DNA from: Streptomyces vilmorinianum
GTDB taxonomy: Bacteria > Actinomycetota > Actinomycetes > Streptomycetales > Streptomycetaceae
Reading direction: 5' to 3'
DNA length: 64,000 bases
NCBI RefSeq assembly: GCF_005517195.1
Contig: NZ_CP040244.1
Location: 4,606,001-4,670,000, forward strand
Shown here: in pieces, positions 40,258 through 47,807 of the stretch
Layout of the letters: every line of letters begins with the position of its first letter
Position numbering within the stretch: the stretch's first letter is position 1
Notes under the pieces: model-generated
The model's database searches: none
What the model saw: only the letters and a program-made list of their open reading frames with translations
What the model was told of the DNA's origin: nothing
Position numbers and translations under genes: made by a program

Positions 40258-41253
40258 ATGCGCGCCAACACCATGGATGCCGACGCCTCGGGTGCCGGGT
40301 TGGCCCACCGGGTCGTCGTTCTCGCTCTGGACGGGGTGTACCCCTTCGAACTCGGCATCCCGAGCCGTGTCTTCGGGGCTGCGGACGGCCGCTACGAGGT
40401 CCTGACCTGCTCCGTCGACGGCCGCCCTGTGCGTACCAACTCCGATTTCTCGGTCACCGTGGAGAACGGCCCGGAGGCGCTGACCACGGCGGACACGGTC
40501 GTCCTGCCGCCGTTCGACATTTCTCGCATCAGCCGTGAGGTGCCGGCGGGCGTCGGCGAGGCGCTCGCGTCCCTGCGTGCCGGGACGCGGGTCGTGTCGA
40601 TCTGCACCGGGGCCTTCGTGCTCGCGGCCGCCGGGCTCCTCGACGGGCGGCCGGCCACCACGCACTGGGCGCTCGCGCAGGTCTTCCGCGCGTGGTTTCC
40701 CCAGGTGGCGCTGGACCCGGACGTCCTCTTCGTCGACGACGGGGACGTGCTGACCTCGGCAGGCGCCGCCTCCGGGGTGGACGTGTGCCTGCACGTGGTG
40801 CGCAGGGACCACGGCACCGACGTCGCCAACCGGGTGGCGCGGGCCTGTGTCGTACCGCCGTGGCGGGACGGCGGACAGGCCCAGTACATCGAGCAGCCCG
40901 TACCGGATCCTGCGGCGAACGGGACGTCGGCCACCCGCCAGTGGGCCCTGGAGAACCTGCACGAACCGCTGACCCTGACGGATCTCGCCGCGCACGCCCG
41001 GATGAGCCTGCGCACCTTCGCCCGGCGCTTCAACGAGGAGGTCGGCCTGAGCCCGGGGCGCTGGCTGATCCAGCAGCGGGTGTCGCGGGCGCGGCACCTC
41101 CTGGAATCCACGGACCTGGCGGTGGACGACATCGCGGGCCAGGTCGGCTTCGCCACCGGGACCTCGCTGCGCCAGCACCTGCATGCCGCGATCGGCGTAT
41201 CGCCGCTCACCTACCGGCGTACGTTCCGGGGCGAGCCGGCGCCGCACCACTGA
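40258..41253 (+). CDS. GlxA-type AraC family regulator with DJ-1/PfpI domain
   Basis: A 331-residue transcriptional regulator. The N-terminal DJ-1/PfpI-like domain (about 18-200) includes RVVVLALDGVYPFELGIPSRVFG and VVSICTGAFVLAAAGLLDGRPATTHW, with Cys in the nucleophile elbow position. The C-terminal AraC module has two helix-turn-helices (LTLTDLAAHARMSLRTFARRF and AVDDIAGQVGFATGTSLRQHL). These regulators usually control an adjacent oxidoreductase or PfpI-family gene, and both kinds flank it here. The ATG coincides with the predicted transcription start, suggesting leaderless translation. Confidence 0.92.
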   Translation: MRANTMDADASGAGLAHRVVVLALDGVYPFELGIPSRVFGAADGRYEVLTCSVDGRPVRTNSDFSVTVENGPEALTTADTVVLPPFDISRISREVPAGVGEALASLRAGTRVVSICTGAFVLAAAGLLDGRPATTHWALAQVFRAWFPQVALDPDVLFVDDGDVLTSAGAASGVDVCLHVVRRDHGTDVANRVARACVVPPWRDGGQAQYIEQPVPDPAANGTSATRQWALENLHEPLTLTDLAAHARMSLRTFARRFNEEVGLSPGRWLIQQRVSRARHLLESTDLAVDDIAGQVGFATGTSLRQHLHAAIGVSPLTYRRTFRGEPAPHH

Positions 41254-41275
41254 GCCGCGGTTATTCCCCCGGTCC

Positions 41276-41340
41276 CATCGGAATTCCGATGCCGGACATT
41301 GGCTTCCTCATTGGAAACCTTTCGACGGCGGGCATAGCTT
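41276..41340 (+). promoter_or_regulatory. Palindrome and promoter upstream of the PfpI-family gene
   Basis: CATCGGAATTCCGATG (41276-41291) is a perfect 16-bp palindrome. It is followed by TTGGAA (41311-41316), 18-bp spacer and TAGCTT (41335-41340), a plausible promoter. CATTGG occurs twice, at 41297 and 41309. The palindrome differs from that of the upstream GlxA-type gene, so a second regulator may be involved. Confidence 0.45.
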
Positions 41341-41392
41341 CGAGGACATCGCCGCAAGCGCTCACCCCCTCCCTTCCCTGGAGTGACTGACC

Positions 41393-42088
41393 ATGTCGAA
41401 GATCCTTTTCGTGATGACCGGTGCCGACCACTGGACGCTGGCCGACGGCACCAAGCACCCCACCGGCTTCTGGGCCGAGGAGGCCGTCGCGCCGTACGAG
41501 GCGTTCAAGGCCGCCGGTCACGAGATCGTCGTCGCCACCCCCGGCGGCGTCGTCCCGACCGTGGACCGGGGCAGCCTGGCGCCCGAGTTCAACGGCGGTC
41601 AGGAGGGCGCCGACAAGGTCGCCGCCGCGCTCGCCTCGATGAGCGAGCTCGAGCGGCCCATCGCCCTTGAGGACGTCCGCCTGGACGACTACGCGGCCGT
41701 CTTCTACCCCGGCGGGCACGGCCCGATGGAGGACCTGGCGGTCGACGCCGCCTCCGGCCGGATCCTGATCGACACCCTGGAGTCGGGCAAGCCGCTGGCC
41801 GTGGTCTGCCACGGCCCGGCAGCGCTGCTCGCCGCCGAGAAGTCCGACGGCGCCAACGCCTTCGCCGGCTACAAGGTCGCCGCGTTCACCAACGCCGAGG
41901 AGACCCAGGGCGGCCTCGCCGACAAGGCGAAGTGGCTCCTGGAGACGCGCCTGGCCGAGGCGGGCGTGGACGTCCAGGTCGCTGAGCCGTGGGCGCCGCA
42001 CGTGGTCGTCGACCGCAACGTCGTCTCCGGCCAGAACCCCTCCTCCTCCGCACCGCTCGCCGCCGAGCTGCTGAAGAGGCTGGCCTGA
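41393..42088 (+). CDS. DJ-1/PfpI family (type 1 glutamine amidotransferase-like, Hsp31-like) protein
   Basis: A 231-residue cytoplasmic protein of the DJ-1/PfpI superfamily, closest in pattern to the Hsp31/glyoxalase III-like group. It begins KILFVMTGADHWTLADGTKHPTGFWAEE, and the nucleophile elbow is LAVVCHGPAALLAAE with the conserved Cys. A nearby Glu (FWAEEAVAPYEAF) matches the family. Likely roles are methylglyoxal detoxification or protein repair. The start is ATG 41393 with GGAGTGA 6 bp upstream. It lies 140 bp after the GlxA-type regulator and has its own candidate promoter. Confidence 0.88.
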   Translation: MSKILFVMTGADHWTLADGTKHPTGFWAEEAVAPYEAFKAAGHEIVVATPGGVVPTVDRGSLAPEFNGGQEGADKVAAALASMSELERPIALEDVRLDDYAAVFYPGGHGPMEDLAVDAASGRILIDTLESGKPLAVVCHGPAALLAAEKSDGANAFAGYKVAAFTNAEETQGGLADKAKWLLETRLAEAGVDVQVAEPWAPHVVVDRNVVSGQNPSSSAPLAAELLKRLA

Positions 42089-42099
42089 CCCGTGCGGGA

Positions 42100-42226
42100 T
42101 CGACTTCGGCGAGGCCGCCGGCATCACGATCGGCCTGGAGCCGGTCAACCCCCAGGACTGGCTGGGCGGCACGTACCGGTCGCCACCATGCTGCTGGGAA
42201 TCGCGCTCGCCTCCTTCGTCGACTGA
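42100..42226 (+). pseudogene. Possible small gene remnant between PfpI and NTF2 genes
   Basis: In the 261-bp gap the stretch from about 42108 reads DFGEAAGITIGLEPVNPQDW then LGGTYRS with strongly biased third positions. A second frame from 42188 reads MLLGIALASFVD and stops. Together they look like a protein C-terminus broken by a frameshift, but I do not recognise the family. The stop is followed by a TGATGGGC repeat (about four copies, 42224-42255). Low confidence. Confidence 0.3.
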
Positions 42227-42349
42227 TGGGCTGATGGGCTGATGGGGCTGATGGGGGCCGTCGAAGCCGGTGGGCCGACCGTCCGAGCGGATGGCCGTCC
42301 GCCGGCCGGCCGCCGCGCTCGAGTCGGTGCCACGCCGTACGGTGCCCCC

Positions 42350-42736
42350 ATGACCGAGTCCGCACTCGAACGCAACAAGGCGACCGCCACCGCCTTCTAC
42401 GACCTGATGTTCAACCGGTGCCGCCCGGCCGAGGCCGTGGAGGCGTACGTCGGCGACACCTACATCCAGCACAATCCGCACGTCGGCGACGGCAAGCAGG
42501 CGTTCATCGACTACTTCGAGCGGATGGCCGCCGAGTACCCGGGCAAGCGGGTGGAGGTCGAGCGCGCCTTCGCCGAGGGCGACCACGTGATCCTGCACTG
42601 CCACCAGTTCTGGCCCGCCGAGGAGTACGCCGGGATCGACATCTTCCGTTTCGACGACGCCGGCAGGATCGTCGAGCACTGGGACGTCCTCCAGGTCGTC
42701 CCGCCCACGTCGAAGAACGACAACACCATGTTCTGA
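42350..42736 (+). CDS. NTF2-like / SnoaL-like ester-cyclase family protein
   Basis: A 128-residue single-domain protein of the NTF2/SnoaL fold. NKATATAFYDLMFNRCRPAEAVEAYVGDTY is followed by IQHNPHVGDGKQAFIDYF and GIDIFRFDDAGRIVEHWDVLQ. The conserved His and Asp residues line the cone-shaped pocket used for small-molecule binding or isomerase-type chemistry; the specific reaction is unknown. No ribosome site is visible upstream of ATG 42350. TACGGT 7 bp before it could be a -10 of a leaderless transcript. A strong hairpin follows the stop immediately. Confidence 0.85.
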   Translation: MTESALERNKATATAFYDLMFNRCRPAEAVEAYVGDTYIQHNPHVGDGKQAFIDYFERMAAEYPGKRVEVERAFAEGDHVILHCHQFWPAEEYAGIDIFRFDDAGRIVEHWDVLQVVPPTSKNDNTMF

Positions 42737-42738
42737 GT

Positions 42739-42763
42739 GCGCGCTCACCCGTGGGGAGCGCGC
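42739..42763 (+). terminator. Stem-loop after the NTF2-like gene
   Basis: An 8-bp stem GCGCGCTC/GAGCGCGC, extended inside by further G-C pairs, 2 bp after the stop codon. Confidence 0.6.
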
Positions 42764-42824
42764 GTTGGGCCGAGTGCCGCGCCGGGGCGGGCGACCGGCG
42801 GCGGCCACCGGCAGCCTGGCTGCC

Positions 42825-45038
42825 ATGCGGAACGAAGGCGTGGTCAGCGAGGCGCGAGCCGGCGCGTCGGGCCGGGCCCGGCAGAGCCGGACGGCCGGGG
42901 CGGCCGCCGGGAGCAGCCCGCTGCCGTTGCTCGCGGCCGTCTCCGCCGGCTTCGCACTCGTCCATCTCGCGCTGATCGCACCGGGACTCGGGCTCGGCTG
43001 GGACGAGACGGTGTACGTCAGCCAGGTGAGCCGACAGGCACCGGCGGCGTTCTTCAGCGCGCCGCGCGCCCGGGGCATCACCTACCTCGTCGCCCCCGTC
43101 ACGGAGCTGACCACGTCCGTCATGGCGCTCCGCGTCCACATGGCCGCGCTGGCCGGCTGCGGACTGTTCCTCGCCCTGTGGGCCTGGCGCCGGCTGCTGC
43201 CCGCGCCCGTTCTCGGTGTCGCGGGCGGGCTGTTCGCGAGCCTTTGGATCACGATGTTCTACGCCTCGCAGGCGATGCCCAACCTCTGGGTCGCCTACGG
43301 GGCGCTCGCCGCCGTCGGCTGCTTCCTCACGGCCGTACGGGACCCGGAGGCCCGCTGGGCGCCGGCCGGCATGGCGGTCGCGGTGGCGTTCGTCGCGCTG
43401 ATGCGGCCCACGGACGCGGTGTGGCTCGTCCTGCCGCTCGTGGTCGCGGCCGTGGTGACGAGGTCCCGGACGCGGTTGCCGATAGCACTCGCCGCGGGCC
43501 TGGCCGTCGGGTGCGCCGAATGGATCGTCGAGGCGTACGTGTCGTACGGCGGTCTCGCCGCCCGGCTGGAGCGGGCCGGCGAGATCCAGGGCCGGATCGG
43601 CTGGTACGTCTCCGTCGACGACCATGTGCGCGCCCTCGGCGGGCGGTTGCTGTGCCGCCCCTGTGACGTGCCCTGGCGGTACCCCGTCGCGGCCCTGTGG
43701 TTCTTCGCGCTGCCGCTGCTCGTGGCGGCGGGCGTGCGGGCCGCCGTCCTCGCCCGGCGCCACCGCGCGGAGCTGGTGACGGCGACCGTGACCGGTGCGG
43801 CACTGGCCGTGCCGTATCTGTTCACCGTCGGGTACGCGGCCCCGCGTTTCCTGCTGCCCGCCTACGCGCTCCTCGCGCTGCCCGTCGCGTACGGCCTGGT
43901 CCGGGCGTGCCGGCCACGGCCGCGCGGGCGCCGGATCGTGGTCGGGCTCGTCGTCGTGACCCTGGTCGCGCATCTGGCGATCCAGTACCGGATGGCCGAC
44001 AGCACGGCGGACCGGGTACGCCGCGACACGGCCGACCTGGGGCGCGTCGCCGCGGAGCTGCGCGCCCTGGGTGTGCGACCGCCCTGCGTGGTCAGCGGCG
44101 AGGAGGCGATCCGCGTCGCGTTCCGCGCCGGCTGCGCCTCCCGCCAGCCCGGCGGCCACGACGGAAGCATCACGCCCGCGCAACTCGCCGCCATGGCCCG
44201 CCACCGCCCGGTCGCGATCGTGGTGGCGCACGGTGCCAAGCCCCCGCCGTACGCCGGTGCGTGGCCCGCCCACCCGCTTCCCGACCTGGGCAACCGGACA
44301 GGCCTGCGCGCCTACGTCTCGGGCGTACGGACCTCCGAAGGGGGGACCTCCGAAGGGGACACCGGGCGGGACGAAGAGGTCGCTCGTTCAGTGCAGGTCG
44401 GCCCGGGCGGGGGTGTCGTCGAGGAACCCTCCCGACTGGTGCTGCCACAGCCGCGCGTAGGCGCCTTCCGCGGCAAGCAGTTCCTTGTGCGTGCCCTGCT
44501 CGACGATCCGTCCGCGGTCGAGGACGACGAGTTGGTCCATGGTGGCGACCGTGCTCAGCCGGTGTGCCACCACGAGCGCCGTCCGCCCGTCCATGAGCCG
44601 CCACAGCGCGTCCTGGACCAGGATCTCGCTCTCGGAGTCCAGCGCGCTGGTCGCCTCGTCGAGCAGCAGGATCGGCGCGTCGCGCAGGATGGCCCTGGCG
44701 AGAGCGACCCGCTGGCGCTGGCCGCCGGACAGCTTCACCCCGCGCTCGCCCACCATGGTGTCGAAGCCGTCGGGAAGCGCGTCGGCGAACTCCGTGACGT
44801 GCGCCGCCTCCGCCGCGCGGCGGATCTCGGCGTCTGTGGCGTCCGGCCGGGCGAACGCGATGTTGTCGCGCAGCGTGCGGTGGAACATCGCCGGGTCCTG
44901 CGGCACGTAGGCGATCAGGCTGCGCAGTTCGGCCTGGCGCAGTCTGCTGATGTCCTGCCCCCCGATCAGGATCCGGCCGCCGTCGATGTCCGTCATCCGC
45001 AGCAACAGCCGGCTGAGCGTGGTCTTGCCCCCGCCTGA
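42825..45038 (+). CDS. Polytopic membrane protein (GT-C-like) with run-on reading frame
   Basis: The coding part from 42825 to about 44328 gives about 500 residues. They form about ten helices (LPLLAAVSAGFALVHLALIAPG and onward), an early acidic loop (GLGWDETVYVSQVSRQ) and an extracytoplasmic C-terminal domain (RPPCVVSGEEAIRVAFRAGC). This is the plan of a GT-C glycosyltransferase-like protein. No stop follows the conserved end. Instead the frame passes a 15-bp tandem duplication (44329-44358) and then reads antisense through the ABC exporter gene to 45038, adding about 240 arginine/valine/glutamine-rich residues with no domain character. The start is ATG 42825, without a good site. A lost stop by deletion is likely, and the natural length is uncertain. 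Confidence 0.6.
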   Translation: MRNEGVVSEARAGASGRARQSRTAGAAAGSSPLPLLAAVSAGFALVHLALIAPGLGLGWDETVYVSQVSRQAPAAFFSAPRARGITYLVAPVTELTTSVMALRVHMAALAGCGLFLALWAWRRLLPAPVLGVAGGLFASLWITMFYASQAMPNLWVAYGALAAVGCFLTAVRDPEARWAPAGMAVAVAFVALMRPTDAVWLVLPLVVAAVVTRSRTRLPIALAAGLAVGCAEWIVEAYVSYGGLAARLERAGEIQGRIGWYVSVDDHVRALGGRLLCRPCDVPWRYPVAALWFFALPLLVAAGVRAAVLARRHRAELVTATVTGAALAVPYLFTVGYAAPRFLLPAYALLALPVAYGLVRACRPRPRGRRIVVGLVVVTLVAHLAIQYRMADSTADRVRRDTADLGRVAAELRALGVRPPCVVSGEEAIRVAFRAGCASRQPGGHDGSITPAQLAAMARHRPVAIVVAHGAKPPPYAGAWPAHPLPDLGNRTGLRAYVSGVRTSEGGTSEGDTGRDEEVARSVQVGPGGGVVEEPSRLVLPQPRVGAFRGKQFLVRALLDDPSAVEDDELVHGGDRAQPVCHHERRPPVHEPPQRVLDQDLALGVQRAGRLVEQQDRRVAQDGPGESDPLALAAGQLHPALAHHGVEAVGKRVGELRDVRRLRRAADLGVCGVRPGERDVVAQRAVEHRRVLRHVGDQAAQFGLAQSADVLPPDQDPAAVDVRHPQQQPAERGLAPA
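44329..44358 (+). repeat. 15-bp tandem duplication at the membrane-protein 3' end
   Basis: GGACCTCCGAAGGGG occurs twice in immediate tandem (44329-44343 and 44344-44358). The unit is in frame and encodes a repeated T-S-E-G segment just where the protein should end. Confidence 0.8.
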
Positions 45039-46232
45039 CCGGCCGACGAGACCGATCTTCGCCCCGCTGGGCACGGCCAGGTCGAGTCCCTCGAAGAGCG
45101 GCTCCGCGCCCGCGTGGGCGAACGTCACCTGCTCGAAGCGCACGTCGGCCGCTCGGGACAGCAGCGGTTCCGGGGACGCCGGGTCGAGCACGGTCGGCGG
45201 CTCGAGAAGCAGTTCGGTGAACTGCGCGGCCTCCGTCATGGAGCTCTCCAGGCGGCGGTAGATCTGGTTGAACTCGAACATGATCCGCGTCGCGTTGGCG
45301 TAGTACGTGAAGGCGACGACCACCGCCTCCACACCGTGCTCTCCCCCGCCGAGCGCGAGGGCGACCAGCAGGCCCAGGACGTTGGTGAGCACGGACATCG
45401 GAGCGACGAGCGTGTCGATGCGCAGATTGCCGTAGTCCCACGAGCGCAGCGTGAGCCGCCGCGACTCCGCGACGCGGGACCGGTGTTCGGCGGCCTCGCG
45501 TTCCTCGGCGGCGAAGGACCGGACGGTGTCCATGTTCGTCAGGCTGTCGGCGACGTGGCCCGACACCCGGGCGATGGCCTGCTCGCGCTGGGCGACGAGC
45601 GCCTGACGGCGGCGGATCAGGGGTGTCACGCACCCCGCGGTGATCGCGATCATCACCAGGAGGCCGACCACCAGCAGCGGGTCGTACTGCCACAGCACCA
45701 CCGAAGCGAACACCAGCGGAACGAAGTTGCCCATGACCGAGAACGTCAGCGTGTCGACGAACTCCTCGAAGCGGGAGGCGAAGCTCAGGATCCGCTTGGT
45801 CAGCGACCCGGCGAAGTTGTCGTGGAAGAACGCGGCGTCCTTGGCGAAGAGTTCGTCCATGCCGATCACGTACAGGTGCTCGATGCCGCGGGCGTCAAGG
45901 CGGTTCAGGCAGTGCAGTCCGACGCGCCATAACGCCTCGGCGAGCAGCAGGACGCCGGCGAAGCCGAGGACGTACGGCAACGCCCAGCCGATGTCGGTGC
46001 CAGTGCCGGTGTCGGTGCCGGTGTCGGTGCCGTCGTCCCCCGCGATCCGGCCGACGAGCTTCGCGACGACCAGCGGCGCGATGTAGTTGATGCCGATGTT
46101 GCCCAGCGCCGGGAGCAGCAGCGCGGGCGCCGTCAGCCACCGGAGACGGGCCAACTCCCTTCCGTAGTAACGAAGCGCGAGGAGCACCGGACCCCTGCCC
46201 GGCGAACTTTCGTGCGATTCAGGCGATCCCAT
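44388..46232 (-). CDS. ABC transporter, fused permease and ATP-binding subunit (exporter type)
   Basis: A 614-residue half-transporter. The N-terminal domain (about 20-330) has six helices of the type IV exporter fold; the ATPase domain follows (about 360-600). ATPase motifs are Walker A GLVGRSGGGKTTLSR, Q-loop YVPQDPAMF, signature VKLSGGQRQRVALARA, Walker B PILLLDEATSALDSES and H-loop VVAHRLST. It should act as a homodimer in export of a drug, lipid or peptide. A loop between helices has a short GTDT repeat (about residues 66-80), encoded by 6-bp units. The start is ATG 46232 with AAGGAAGGG upstream. Two tandem GACCAGTCG repeats at 46251-46268, flanked by CCAACCC/GGGTTGG arms, could be its operator. 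Confidence 0.93.
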   Translation of the reverse strand: MGSPESHESSPGRGPVLLALRYYGRELARLRWLTAPALLLPALGNIGINYIAPLVVAKLVGRIAGDDGTDTGTDTGTGTDIGWALPYVLGFAGVLLLAEALWRVGLHCLNRLDARGIEHLYVIGMDELFAKDAAFFHDNFAGSLTKRILSFASRFEEFVDTLTFSVMGNFVPLVFASVVLWQYDPLLVVGLLVMIAITAGCVTPLIRRRQALVAQREQAIARVSGHVADSLTNMDTVRSFAAEEREAAEHRSRVAESRRLTLRSWDYGNLRIDTLVAPMSVLTNVLGLLVALALGGGEHGVEAVVVAFTYYANATRIMFEFNQIYRRLESSMTEAAQFTELLLEPPTVLDPASPEPLLSRAADVRFEQVTFAHAGAEPLFEGLDLAVPSGAKIGLVGRSGGGKTTLSRLLLRMTDIDGGRILIGGQDISRLRQAELRSLIAYVPQDPAMFHRTLRDNIAFARPDATDAEIRRAAEAAHVTEFADALPDGFDTMVGERGVKLSGGQRQRVALARAILRDAPILLLDEATSALDSESEILVQDALWRLMDGRTALVVAHRLSTVATMDQLVVLDRGRIVEQGTHKELLAAEGAYARLWQHQSGGFLDDTPARADLH

Positions 46233-46233
46233 A

Positions 46234-46279
46234 CCAACCCTTCCTTGTCAGACCAGTCGGACCAGTCGGACAGGGTTGG
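46234..46279 (-). promoter_or_regulatory. Repeats upstream of the ABC exporter gene
   Basis: CCAACCC (from 46234) and GGGTTGG (to 46279) are complementary arms around two tandem GACCAGTCG units (46251-46268). The region lies directly before the exporter start and is a candidate operator. The minus-strand promoter is not clear. Confidence 0.35.
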
Positions 46280-46320
46280 CAGTGTCCCGCGAGGGCGCCC
46301 GCGCAGTCCAAGCGTTTTCG

Positions 46321-47640
46321 CTAGCCGCCCAGCACCGCGGGTGTGGGGCCGTCGGGGCGGACGGTGATGCTGTACGCGGCCTTGGCCGGGGTGGAGCGGA
46401 AGCGCGGGGTGTGGGCGGGCAGCAGGTGTTCGAGGAGGACGGTCGACTCCCTGAGGGCGAACTGCAGGCCGAGGCAGGCCCGGGGTCCGATGCCGAACGG
46501 AAGGTAGCTCCCGGGGTGGTTGGGGCGTCGTCCGGGGGTCGTGAAGCGCCCCGGGTCGAACCGCTCGGGGTCGCCCCAGAGCCCGGGGTCCCGGTGCGTG
46601 AGGTAGGGGCAGACCAGTACGTCGGTCCCGGCGTCGATCCCGTATCCAGCGAGGTCGTCGTCCTCCGCCGCGCAGCGCGGCAGTATCCAGGCGGACGGGT
46701 AGAGGCGCAGCGTTTCGTGGACGAGCGCCTGGACGGCCTGCCGCCGTTCGGGTGAGCCCTCGGCGCCCGCGGCGAGGGCGTGCTCCCGCGCCTCCGGGTT
46801 GCGATCCAACAGCAGGTGGAGCCAGGTCAGGGTGGTGGCGGTGGTCTCGTGACCGGCGACGAGCAGGGTGACGAGCTCGTCGCGGATCAGCCGGTCGGTG
46901 TACTCGGGGCGCGTACCCGCCGCCTCCAGCAGGACGTGCAGCAGGCCCGGGCCGTCGGGTCCTGCCCCGAGCTCCCGGGCGGCGGTGATGGCGCGGCTCG
47001 CCACGGCGTCGATTCCGGCCAACTCGGCGGCGACGGCCCCCTGGGCGGCGCCGTCGGCGGGGAGGCTGGGCAGCGCGGCCACCACGGCGGGCACGGCGGC
47101 CAGTTCACGCTCCGTGCCGGGGTCGAGAGGGTGTCCGGTCAGGGATCGCCAGATGGTGTCCAGGGCGAAGCGGCGCATCTCGTCGCCGACGTCGAAGACC
47201 TGCCCGGTACGGGCGTACGCGTCCCAGCGCGCCGCGGCGGTCCGGGCGGCCTCGGCGATCCGCTGCTCGTAGCGGCGCATGCCACGGCCGGTGAACTGGG
47301 CCTGCAGAAGCCGCCGTTGCCGCTGCCACGCCTCGCCCGTCGCGGCGAGGACGCCGTCACCGATGAGCAGGCGGGCGCGGTGCGAACGCTTCACGTACCG
47401 GTCGGGATGGAGCGCGAGCACGTGCTGCACGGCCTGGGGATCGGTGACGAGGACGGTCGGCCCCGGACCGAGCCGAATCGCGGCGACCCCACCGAGCCGT
47501 TCACGCGCCTCGGCGAAGAGATCGATGAGCTCCCCTCCCCCGGCCTGCCACTCCCCGACGAGCGCGGGATCCAGCTCGGGCACCCGGCGACCTGCCGGGG
47601 ACGGACTCGGAAGGGAGCCGGGGCGGGCGTCAGTGGCCAC
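46321..47640 (-). CDS. Cytochrome P450 (CYP4/CYP102-like heme-domain pattern)
   Basis: A 439-residue soluble P450. I-helix LLVAGHETTATTLTW, K-helix HETLRLYPSAWILPR (ExxR), aromatic region DPERFDPGRF and heme loop PFGIGPRACLGLQFALRE. The substitution pattern is that of the broad fatty-acid/xenobiotic group rather than the macrolide-type P450s such as the one at 18.1 kb. The start is GTG 47640 with AGGAG 7 bp upstream; further in-frame codons up to 47694 have no site. It has no adjacent redox partner. It lies 88 bp upstream of the ABC exporter gene on the same strand, so it could share transcription with it. Confidence 0.93.
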   Translation of the reverse strand: MATDARPGSLPSPSPAGRRVPELDPALVGEWQAGGGELIDLFAEARERLGGVAAIRLGPGPTVLVTDPQAVQHVLALHPDRYVKRSHRARLLIGDGVLAATGEAWQRQRRLLQAQFTGRGMRRYEQRIAEAARTAAARWDAYARTGQVFDVGDEMRRFALDTIWRSLTGHPLDPGTERELAAVPAVVAALPSLPADGAAQGAVAAELAGIDAVASRAITAARELGAGPDGPGLLHVLLEAAGTRPEYTDRLIRDELVTLLVAGHETTATTLTWLHLLLDRNPEAREHALAAGAEGSPERRQAVQALVHETLRLYPSAWILPRCAAEDDDLAGYGIDAGTDVLVCPYLTHRDPGLWGDPERFDPGRFTTPGRRPNHPGSYLPFGIGPRACLGLQFALRESTVLLEHLLPAHTPRFRSTPAKAAYSITVRPDGPTPAVLGG

Positions 47641-47807
47641 GGGTGCACTCCTGTTCGGCGGCTGTACGTCGTCACGGGCCGGTGCGGGCATCACGCACTG
47701 TAGGGGAGTGGACGCGGTGCGCGACAGCGGCCTTCGCGCCGAAGACCGCGAGGCGGAGGGGCGATCCGCACCTCGGAGAACCCCTCACCGCGCCTCTACT
47801 CCCCCCC

